Below are positions 1 through 5,940 of a stretch of 8,671 nucleotides of DNA, piece by piece. Source of the stretch: Deltaproteobacteria bacterium (GTDB lineage: Bacteria; Desulfobacterota; Dissulfuribacteria; Dissulfuribacterales; JALVPX01); NCBI GenBank assembly GCA_027031565.1, contig JALVPX010000257.1, forward strand, positions 1 to 8,671. Direction: 5' to 3'. The position numbers were made by a program, and so were the translations under genes. The notes under the pieces are model-generated. The model was not told the DNA's origin. It did not search any database and worked only from the letters and a program-made list of their open reading frames with translations. The stretch's first letter is position 1. Each line of letters starts with the position of its first letter.

Positions 1-147
1 ACTTATTACCGTGTGGCCGACTGCCTCTTCAGCCTGATCCTGGAAGTGAAGCGGGCATGCATACCATGCCACGTTTTTTGCCAGATCCACCTCAGCGAGT
101 TCAAGCTTTCTGCCACATTTTTTACACGTCAATTTGGCTGGTTTCAT
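1..147 (-). CDS. Partial small zinc-ribbon protein (C-terminus beyond the left edge)
   Basis: An open frame of 49 codons starts at the ATG complementary to 145-147 and runs off the window at base 1 without a stop. It begins MKPAKLTCKKCGRKLELAE. Cys8 and Cys11 form a CxxCG knuckle, and Cys31 with His34 (CPLH) could complete a zinc site of the CxxC...CxxH kind. A strong Shine-Dalgarno GGAGG sits four bases before the ATG, which supports this start. The gene lies 23 nt after the stop of the DksA-like gene on the same strand, so the two are probably cotranscribed. I do not recognise the family. A small zinc-binding regulatory or structural protein is the most that can be said, and the C-terminal part is not visible. 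Confidence 0.6.
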   Translation of the reverse strand, partial: MKPAKLTCKKCGRKLELAEVDLAKNVAWYACPLHFQDQAEEAVGHTVIS

Positions 148-170
148 TATGCCTCCGGCAGGTATCAAGG

Positions 171-560
171 CTACAACTTGTTGAGCTGTTCAAGCTCCTT
201 TTTGCAATCCAGGCAATAAACTGACTGGGGTCTTACCTGGAGCCGCTCAAGGCATATCCACCTGCGGCATCGTTCGCACTTTCCGTAATCACCTTTGTCT
301 ATCTTCCATAAGGCATGGGCAATTGCCTCAAGCTCGGCCTTCCTTGCCTCCACAATTCCGAGCCATATTTCTTCGTCAAGATCAGCCTGGGCCAGATCCT
401 CTTCCTCTTTTACCGTCTTAATGAAATCTTGATACTCTTCTCCAACTCTGTCCAGGAGGTCCTGACGTATTTCCTCCCACAATTTCTCTTTTTCCTGCAG
501 CAACTGCTCCTTGAAGGCCTTTATCTCATTTTCTGCAAGAGGTCTCCTTGTTTTGCTCAT
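171..560 (-). CDS. DksA/TraR-family zinc-finger protein
   Basis: This 129-residue protein belongs to the DksA/TraR C4 zinc-finger family. Known members bind in the secondary channel of RNA polymerase and modulate transcription initiation, often together with ppGpp. The N-terminal two thirds (about residues 10-85) are highly charged and helical, fitting the family's coiled coil. The C-terminal zinc finger shows GDYGKCERC with Cys95 and Cys98, then RLQVRP, then CLDC with Cys116 and Cys119. The acidic tip region reads DLAQADLDEE (residues 55-64). It resembles but does not exactly match the DxxDxA tip of E. coli DksA, so polymerase activity is not certain. Length is shorter than E. coli DksA (151) and longer than TraR. 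The ATG is preceded by AGGAAG at suitable spacing. It follows the sulfotransferase gene after 85 nt, and no terminator is visible between them. Family assignment is firm; the exact paralogue is not. Confidence 0.88.
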   Translation of the reverse strand: MSKTRRPLAENEIKAFKEQLLQEKEKLWEEIRQDLLDRVGEEYQDFIKTVKEEEDLAQADLDEEIWLGIVEARKAELEAIAHALWKIDKGDYGKCERCRRWICLERLQVRPQSVYCLDCKKELEQLNKL

Positions 561-645
561 AGGATCTTCCTTTCACGAAGTGTAGTGATCAATTTGAAGG
601 TAATTACTGGACAATATGAGTCAAGAAGAAGGCATGAAAAATCGG

Positions 646-1296
646 CTAAAATTCGTAGCCAAAGATCTCGATATCACGCCTGAAACGGCGGGCCACCAGT
701 TCCCTGGTTCGGCGATTATAATATTCCTGGTAGGGCCTACGGTCGCCGGCCTTGCGCCTGTGCGGAAGTTTCGGAGCCTCTATGCCTATCTGCCTGCATG
801 CCTCCTTGAAGTCTTTTTCCAGGCGCTCATACCTGCCGATGAAATCCACTATAAGCTCGCCATGCAGATCAACTACATAGTCTGACTGCAATGTAATGGA
901 TGTGTCTATGATGTATTGATAAGGCCTGGTTGGATCAAGCTTCCATTCCAGGAACTCTTCGAAGTTGTCTATATGCTTTATCAAGTGAGGGCGTTCCCTC
1001 AATATGTGGTGATAAGAGCTTACCTGGAGATCCCAGGGATTTCGAACAAAGGCGAACTTGAACAAGCTGTTGTATAGCTCCCGAGGCAGCATTTCCATGG
1101 CTGCAACCGCTTTTGCGTGCCGCGGTATCTTGACCCCAAGCCTGTGGCCGAACAAGGCACTCAATTTGCTGCAAACGAAACGGGGAATAAAATATGGATC
1201 CCTGAAGCGGTATCTGTTAAGGGCTGCCCTGATACTGGTTCCGCCTGTCTTTGCAATATGCACAAAAAGAAATTTGTGCCTGTATGAAATCAACAT
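646..1296 (-). CDS. Sulfotransferase family 2 protein (PAPS-dependent)
   Basis: This 216-residue protein resembles the Sulfotransfer_2 family (carbohydrate O-sulfotransferases), which moves sulfate from PAPS to a sugar hydroxyl. The 5'-phosphosulfate-binding loop is HIAKTGGTSI at residues 13-22, with Lys16 as the expected key lysine. The 3'-phosphate-binding segment is FVRNPWD at 83-89, followed by SSYHH (93-97). The later GRYERLEKDF (154-163) and the C-terminal Y-EYYNRRTRELVARRF...DIEIFGYEF are typical of bacterial members. There is no signal peptide, so it probably acts in the cytoplasm or at the inner face of the inner membrane. The start lies 6 nt after the stop of the preceding glycosyltransferase, and its AAAGGAG Shine-Dalgarno overlaps the end of that gene, implying coupling. 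The context suggests that it sulfates the glycan made by the upstream enzymes. The acceptor is unknown. Confidence 0.88.
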   Translation of the reverse strand: MLISYRHKFLFVHIAKTGGTSIRAALNRYRFRDPYFIPRFVCSKLSALFGHRLGVKIPRHAKAVAAMEMLPRELYNSLFKFAFVRNPWDLQVSSYHHILRERPHLIKHIDNFEEFLEWKLDPTRPYQYIIDTSITLQSDYVVDLHGELIVDFIGRYERLEKDFKEACRQIGIEAPKLPHRRKAGDRRPYQEYYNRRTRELVARRFRRDIEIFGYEF

Positions 1297-1302
1297 TTCG
1301 TT

Positions 1303-2415
1303 TTAAACTCCTTTGCCCACCATTATTTCCAGGTAGCGTCTGCAACTCTCTTCCACCCTGTATTCCTTTACTGCAGACTGGAGTTGATCCGCTGCAGGAG
1401 GCTCCTGCAACGCTCCATACATGGCCTTTGCCAGCGCCTCATGGTCCTGCATGGGCACCAGAGGAGCGATCCTGCCAGCCTGCAAGATCTCTTCAGGGCC
1501 GCTGGGGCAGTTGGTGGATACCACGGGGATACCCAGGGCCATGGCCTCTGTCAAGACGTTTGGAGAGCCTTCCCACAACGAAGAAAGGACAAAGAGATCT
1601 GCCCTGGCCATTACGGAATAAGGGTTTGACATAAAACCTGCAAGGTCTACAAATCCTTTCAGGCCCAGATCGCAGACCAGCTGCTCCAGTTCCCTACGCT
1701 TCCTCCCCTCGCCCATTATCACAAGCCTTGCATCCACATCTTGCTTAAGCAGGGCAAAGGCCCTTATGAGGGTGTTGAAATCCTTCTGGCGGGTAAGCCT
1801 GCCAGCACCCACAATGAGAGTATTTTTTTTGGGCCTTAACCAATCATGGGCTGGTTCTTCTTTGGCCATTTCAAATATTTCACGGGTGATAACGGGATTG
1901 GGCACCACGTTTATCCTGTTGAAATCCATGCCTGAAAGCATGGAAATATCTTTGGCAACCCCCTTGGATACAGCAATAACTTCATCTGCCCTGGGATAGG
2001 TAAAGCGCATGCCCGCCTTCCAGGCAAAAAGCCTTATCCTGCCCCTATCCTTCACGGCAGCCGAGGTAGTGGTACCAAGCCGCAAGGTAAGCCTTGTCTT
2101 TACGCCAGACAGCGCCTTTGCCAAAACCGCTGCCTGGTTCGGGCGATGTTTTGCAGAGAGCAGAGCCTTAGGCCTTTTTTTACGCAAGTAGGAAATGAGC
2201 TCCGGCACTGCTGTCTTTGCATGCCTGGCCCTGAATGGGTAAATAGAGACCCCTTCAGGAAGGTCCTTCAGATATGCGCTTTTTTGTTTCAACAAGAGCA
2301 GTTCCACCCTGCAGCCTTTCTCTACAAACCCCCTGGCAAGGTTGAGCAGCATACGCTCGACCCCGCCCTGGCCTGAAAATGAGGAAAAAATGGCTATGTG
2401 CCGTGCCTGTTCCAC
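1303..2415 (-). CDS. GT4 glycosyltransferase, tandem paralogue C
   Basis: This 370-residue GT-B fold, retaining glycosyltransferase of family GT4 transfers a sugar from an activated nucleotide donor to a growing glycan or lipid-linked acceptor. The N-terminal Rossmann domain has the glycine loop GQGGVER (15-21). The donor domain has GAGRLTRQKDF (203-213), GEG (235-237) and the EX7E pair Glu282/Glu290 within LWEGSPNVLTEAMALG, then CPSGPEEI (303-310). All hallmarks of an active enzyme are intact. The start is a GTG codon, 7 nt after a strong GGAGG, inside the last 22 nt of the upstream glycosyltransferase gene. It is one of three consecutive related genes of 370, 373 and 375 residues, all sharing an RVGT/RLGT segment near residue 112. 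Likely pathway is lipopolysaccharide or exopolysaccharide assembly at the cytoplasmic face. Donor sugar and linkage cannot be read from the sequence. Confidence 0.9.
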   Translation of the reverse strand: MEQARHIAIFSSFSGQGGVERMLLNLARGFVEKGCRVELLLLKQKSAYLKDLPEGVSIYPFRARHAKTAVPELISYLRKKRPKALLSAKHRPNQAAVLAKALSGVKTRLTLRLGTTTSAAVKDRGRIRLFAWKAGMRFTYPRADEVIAVSKGVAKDISMLSGMDFNRINVVPNPVITREIFEMAKEEPAHDWLRPKKNTLIVGAGRLTRQKDFNTLIRAFALLKQDVDARLVIMGEGRKRRELEQLVCDLGLKGFVDLAGFMSNPYSVMARADLFVLSSLWEGSPNVLTEAMALGIPVVSTNCPSGPEEILQAGRIAPLVPMQDHEALAKAMYGALQEPPAADQLQSAVKEYRVEESCRRYLEIMVGKGV

Positions 2416-3515
2416 CCAATGGCCTCCAAATACCTGCTGGTGCTTTCGCTCACGCTATACCTTTTCACTGCCTTTTTTAGCCTTTCAGGCTCCTTGTCCG
2501 CCTTTAAACGGCTTAACATTGCCCTTGCCATCGCCTCTGAATCACCAACGGGTACGAGTGGTGCCACCCTGCCATCCAGCAAAAGCTCCCTTGGTCCGCT
2601 GGGGCAATCAGTGGAAACGACATCGGTGCCCGCTGCCAGCGCCTCGATCAAGACTACCGGCATGCCTTCACAAATGGATGAAAGCACGAACAGATCAGCC
2701 CTGGCCATCCATGCAACAGGGTTTTTGACAAAGCCAGGGAAGTCGACATCTGTCCCAAGGCCAAGATCATTCACCAATTTTGAAAGCTCTGCCTTCTTCC
2801 TGCCCTTGCCTGCAATTATGAGCCTTGCCTCCATCAAGCGCCTGACCCTGGCAAAGGCCCTTATGAGGGTTGGGAAATCTTTTCTGGCGCACAATTCCCC
2901 CATACCCAGTATTACTGGGGCCTTTTTTTCAAGAAACCACGGATGAGGCACAGGCTCTGCTGCCCTCTTTGCAAAGTTTGGGGTGATTACTGGGCTGGGT
3001 ACGACGTGTAGCTTCTTCTTGTTTAATCCGAAATTCTCATGGAGGTCCTGGGCCGCACCTTCGGAGGGAACGAGGATGTTTGAGGCATGGTTGTAAAGGG
3101 TGCGGATAGAGAAATACTGGGCATTCCTGGCAAACCATCCCCGCCGTTCGAGATTTTTTGAAACGGTTGTACCGACCCTTATGGACAATCGAGTTGGGGC
3201 CCTGGACGCCAGAAGCGCCAGCAAGGCGGCTCTGTTGACCCGGTCCTTGTCTGTCAGCATGCATCTTGGCCGCACCTTTCCGAGATAGCGTACGAGGGCC
3301 GGAAACGCCGTGTCAACATGGGCTGCTCCAAGATTCACTACCTTGACTGAATCAGGAACGGTTTCAAAATAAGGGCCGTGGTTTTTGATCCTCAGCAGAT
3401 GGACAGGTATGGTACGTCTTCCGAGTTCGGCAATCAGATTGCCCATGATTTTATCAACTCCGCTGTGGCCGGAGGTGGCCAGAAAAATTGCCAGCACATC
3501 TGTCGGTTTTTTCAT
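2394..3515 (-). CDS. GT4 glycosyltransferase, tandem paralogue B (altered donor-site motifs)
   Basis: This 373-residue GT4-type protein has the same domain plan as its two flanking paralogues. The EX7E pair is present as Glu283/Glu291 in ICEGMPVVLIEALAAG, and CPSGPREL follows at 304-311. Three normally well kept positions differ. The N-terminal glycine loop reads HSGVDK (17-22) rather than GGVE. The diphosphate-binding loop reads GMGELCARKDF (204-214), with Glu207 where the neighbours have Arg. GKG (236-238) replaces GEG. The frame is intact from ATG to TAG, so this is not a pseudogene. Either donor specificity has shifted or catalysis is weak. The ATG overlaps the stop of the upstream gene as ATGA, and a ribosome site is only weakly visible (GGGGGTGA, about 12 nt upstream), so translation probably depends on coupling. 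Role in glycan assembly is inferred from family and operon. Confidence 0.87.
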   Translation of the reverse strand: MKKPTDVLAIFLATSGHSGVDKIMGNLIAELGRRTIPVHLLRIKNHGPYFETVPDSVKVVNLGAAHVDTAFPALVRYLGKVRPRCMLTDKDRVNRAALLALLASRAPTRLSIRVGTTVSKNLERRGWFARNAQYFSIRTLYNHASNILVPSEGAAQDLHENFGLNKKKLHVVPSPVITPNFAKRAAEPVPHPWFLEKKAPVILGMGELCARKDFPTLIRAFARVRRLMEARLIIAGKGRKKAELSKLVNDLGLGTDVDFPGFVKNPVAWMARADLFVLSSICEGMPVVLIEALAAGTDVVSTDCPSGPRELLLDGRVAPLVPVGDSEAMARAMLSRLKADKEPERLKKAVKRYSVSESTSRYLEAIGWNRHGT

Positions 3516-4639
3516 TTGGAAGACCAGTCACCCCCGCCAAGGCCGAGCGCCTTTATATAAGCCAACGTACACCTTGAAGCTTCGTAGCGGCCGGCTGCCC
3601 TTTGCAGAACTTCTCTTGCCGGGGGATCGGACAGTGCGGCAAGGATCGCCTCTGCCATCTCTTCTGCATTGCCCACGGGTACGAGCCTTCCATATCTGCC
3701 CTTATCCAATATTTCAGCCGGCCCGCTGCGGCAGTCCGTTGCTACCACAGGCACCCCAAGGGCCATTGCCTCAATCAGCACATTGGGTAGGCCTTCCCAG
3801 GCAGATGAAAGTACAAAAAGGGCAGCCCTTTTTAACAGGGCAAAGGGATTGGGACAATACCCGTACAGCTCGACCGAATCGGTAAGGCCCAAGGAGTCGA
3901 TGAGGTCCTGGAGAGCGGCCCTTTCCTTTCCTTCGCCAAGAATCATAAGCCTGGTTTGTGTCTGTTTCTTTACCATGGAAAAGGCCTTGATAAGAGTGGG
4001 AAAATCCTTCTGCCTTGCGAGGCGCCCTACCCCCATGATTACCGGTGGCTGGCCCCTTTCCAGCCAGGGGTGATCGATATCCTCCCCTGCCTTTTCAAAC
4101 AAGAGCCTGCTTACTGTGGGATTTGGAAGTACATTTATTCGAGAAAGTGGCAGGCCCGTTACCATGGCAATATCTTCAGCCACGCCCTTGGCATTTGCTA
4201 TTATAACGTCTGCCCTATTATAGCTGAACCTGATATAACTTTGACGAAGCCATCGTTTTACAAGATTTCTGCGCTGCAAGGCCCTTTTCATAGGCATACC
4301 AACCCTGAATGCAACCTTTGTTCTGCTTCCAGAGATCATCTTAGCAATCACCGAGGTCCTGTTGGCAGGCTCCCGGTTGCTGAGAAGGACGTCCGGCCCC
4401 CTTTCCTTCAACCAGGCGGCAAGCGAAAATATCCTTCCGGGCCCAGCCGCATCGCCAAGCAAGACCTTATTCACTGCTGGATGGAGCTGTTTCAATTCAG
4501 GGATTTCCGGATTGTTCAGCAATATATGGACGTCTAGGCCCTGGCCTGCCATTTCATTCATTAAATTCAGCATCACGTGGCTAAGGCCACCTCTGCCACC
4601 GCGAAATCCATAAAAGGCCACCGCGCCTTGCTGTTTCAT
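3512..4639 (-). CDS. GT4 glycosyltransferase, tandem paralogue A
   Basis: This 375-residue GT4 glycosyltransferase has a glycine-rich N-terminal loop GGRGGLSH (14-21), the donor loop GVGRLARQKDF (203-213), GEG (235-237) and the EX7E residues Glu282/Glu290 in AWEGLPNVLIEAMALG, followed by CRSGPAEI. These are the features of an active retaining, GT-B fold enzyme. It is the first of three tandem paralogues and is followed by paralogue B with an ATGA overlap. It in turn overlaps the stop of the first gene of the operon by ATGA. AGGG lies about 7 nt before the ATG. The basic stretch KRALQRRNLVKRWLRQS (118-134) in the N-terminal domain may help peripheral attachment to the inner membrane, as in other GT4 enzymes acting on lipid acceptors; this last point is inference. 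Sugar specificity is unknown. Confidence 0.9.
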   Translation of the reverse strand: MKQQGAVAFYGFRGGRGGLSHVMLNLMNEMAGQGLDVHILLNNPEIPELKQLHPAVNKVLLGDAAGPGRIFSLAAWLKERGPDVLLSNREPANRTSVIAKMISGSRTKVAFRVGMPMKRALQRRNLVKRWLRQSYIRFSYNRADVIIANAKGVAEDIAMVTGLPLSRINVLPNPTVSRLLFEKAGEDIDHPWLERGQPPVIMGVGRLARQKDFPTLIKAFSMVKKQTQTRLMILGEGKERAALQDLIDSLGLTDSVELYGYCPNPFALLKRAALFVLSSAWEGLPNVLIEAMALGVPVVATDCRSGPAEILDKGRYGRLVPVGNAEEMAEAILAALSDPPAREVLQRAAGRYEASRCTLAYIKALGLGGGDWSSK

Positions 4640-5736
4640 CCTGCCGCCCTGGGTTCCAACACGCCTTTATAGACGTCGAGATTGCCTGTTACCATGGCCT
4701 TTATGGAAAATTCATCTTGCACCATCCGGCGCCCTTTTTCTCCCATCTCCTTTCTCAAATTTCCGTGTTCCAGCAGGCGTTTCATGGCCGAGGCGAGCCT
4801 TCCGGTGTCAGCAGGCGGAACAAGAAGGCCATTCACCTCATGGCGCACAATCTCAGGTATGCCGCCAACCCTGCTGGCCACGATGGGTACCCCGGAGGCA
4901 GCGGCCTGAATCAGCGAAACACCCAATCCTTCCATGAGAGCAGGGTGGACGATTAGATCTAGGCAGGGAAGGACCCTGGAAAGATCCTCTCTATAACCGG
5001 CAAACAGGACCCTTTTTTCCAGACCCTTGCGTTCGGTCATATCCTTTACGGCTTGCTCCAGCGGCCCCTGTCCAAAAAATATCAGATAACTATCTGGGCC
5101 TGAACCTTGTAAGGCTTCAAAGGCATCCAGCACGTACCTGTGGCCTTTTCTTTCTATGAACTGGGCGATCATCCCCATTACCAAGCAGTTTCCAGGCAGG
5201 CCGAACTCCGCCTGAAACCATTCACGGTCACATTCTTTACCATATTCTGAGGCATCCACTGCGCTTCGCACGCATGTTACGTGATGCTCCTTCACCCCTT
5301 GCGAAATCAACACCTCTTTTATCCCCTCCGATATGGTTATCACCTTCTTGTAAGCACCGTATTTGATCCTTGAGACAAGCCTCGATTCCGGATTGTCCAC
5401 CCTGCGGGTGATTATTGAGGGTGTCTTCGAGATATAAGCAGCTGCCGCGCCCCATACATCTGCACCTCGCCTGCTGTGCACATGTAAAATATCTGGTCTT
5501 TTCCCCTTTATGGCAGCCAAAATCCCAAACAGCAGCCTAAAATCCAGATCGCCCCGGCATGGAATCTCCAATACTTCTGCAAAACGGGTCTTGCTGAAAT
5601 GAGCGCCAATGGCTGAAGCCTTTGGGCACACGAGAATATTTTCAATTCCCAATTGAAAAAGGCCTTCTATCAGGTAACGCACCTGAAGCGCACCACCATA
5701 CAAGTGCCGGCCTGTTTCAACATGCAGAATCCTCAT
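4636..5736 (-). CDS. GT4 glycosyltransferase, first gene of the glycan operon
   Basis: This 366-residue GT4-type protein begins MRILHVETGRHLYGGALQV, with the GG loop at 14-15 of the N-terminal Rossmann domain, and has DILHVHSRRG (82-91). Its C-terminal domain carries GMIAQFIERKGH (187-198), FGQGPLE (221-227) and VGGIPEIV (290-297). It is clearly more distant from the three downstream paralogues than they are from each other. In the EX7E position the first Glu is Glu269 (LMEGLGVSLIQAAASG), but the second is Gln277. Related GT4 proteins with Gln there exist to my recollection, so it may still be active. It is the first gene of the minus-strand run, and its start faces the hcp promoter region across 204 bp. 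The Shine-Dalgarno is poor (AAGGTG about 14 nt upstream). Probable role is an early step of lipopolysaccharide or exopolysaccharide assembly. Confidence 0.88.
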   Translation of the reverse strand: MRILHVETGRHLYGGALQVRYLIEGLFQLGIENILVCPKASAIGAHFSKTRFAEVLEIPCRGDLDFRLLFGILAAIKGKRPDILHVHSRRGADVWGAAAAYISKTPSIITRRVDNPESRLVSRIKYGAYKKVITISEGIKEVLISQGVKEHHVTCVRSAVDASEYGKECDREWFQAEFGLPGNCLVMGMIAQFIERKGHRYVLDAFEALQGSGPDSYLIFFGQGPLEQAVKDMTERKGLEKRVLFAGYREDLSRVLPCLDLIVHPALMEGLGVSLIQAAASGVPIVASRVGGIPEIVRHEVNGLLVPPADTGRLASAMKRLLEHGNLRKEMGEKGRRMVQDEFSIKAMVTGNLDVYKGVLEPRAAG

Positions 5737-5844
5737 CGTTCAGTAGTGATCACCTTGCTTTTTGGCATTATTGAAACCAGGGCTTCTCTTTACTTTTGTT
5801 TTTTTAAAAACGCAACGCGGAAGGGATAATACTATTTTCCTCAG

Positions 5845-5858
5845 TTGACTTTAGTCAA
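5845..5858. promoter_or_regulatory. HcpR/FNR-like operator in front of hcp
   Basis: TTGACTTTAGTCAA is a perfect inverted repeat (TTGACT / AGTCAA) with a 2-bp centre. CRP/FNR-family regulators bind such sites: FNR uses TTGAT-N4-ATCAA. HcpR of Desulfovibrio, as I recall from comparative genomics, uses a TTGACC-NN-GGTCAA type site upstream of hcp. The centre lies at 5851.5, which is -41.5 relative to a start predicted from the -10 at 5881-5886. This is the class II activator position. The regulator gene is not in the window. Confidence 0.65.
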
Positions 5859-5877
5859 TGCACTTTTTGCTTGGCTG

Positions 5878-5886
5878 TGTTTTAAA
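5878..5886 (+). promoter_or_regulatory. Extended -10 element of the hcp promoter
   Basis: TGT followed by TTTAAA gives an extended -10 (TGn plus hexamer at 5881-5886). This would place transcription start near 5893. No good -35 hexamer is found at the usual distance, as expected for a promoter that depends on an activator bound at -41.5. The 5' leader would be about 48 nt. Confidence 0.5.
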
Positions 5887-5925
5887 TGCAATGTAACAAA
5901 TAATAAGAATCTTTATTTTCAAGAA

Positions 5926-5933
5926 AAGGAGAG
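5926..5933 (+). promoter_or_regulatory. Ribosome binding site of hcp
   Basis: AAGGAGAG is a near-perfect Shine-Dalgarno sequence, with GGAG ending nine bases before the ATG at 5941. It fixes the hcp start and suggests efficient translation. Confidence 0.8.
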
Positions 5934-5940
5934 ATGAGTC

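Larger units (their letters stand above)
5737..5940. other. Divergent intergenic region between the glycan operon and hcp
   Basis: These 204 non-coding bases must hold the promoters of both the minus-strand glycosyltransferase operon and hcp. On the plus strand a palindromic operator and an extended -10 are visible. For the minus strand, no convincing -35/-10 pair could be read. TTGACT in the palindrome followed 16 nt later by AATAGT is a weak possibility. An A/T-rich run (TTTTTTTAAAAA, about 5800-5810) lies between them. Confidence 0.6.

Noticed and set aside
561..645. A terminator after the sulfotransferase gene, or a sigma-70 promoter for the DksA-like gene
   Set aside because: No stem-loop with a T-run could be found. 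TTGACT on the minus strand has no acceptable -10 at 16-18 bp, so neither is called.
3956..4537. 193-residue plus-strand frame, with other frames of 120-180 residues across 1251-4613
   Set aside because: These are shadows of the minus-strand glycosyltransferase genes, which carry clear GT4 motifs. No domain or plausible ribosome site supports the plus-strand frames.
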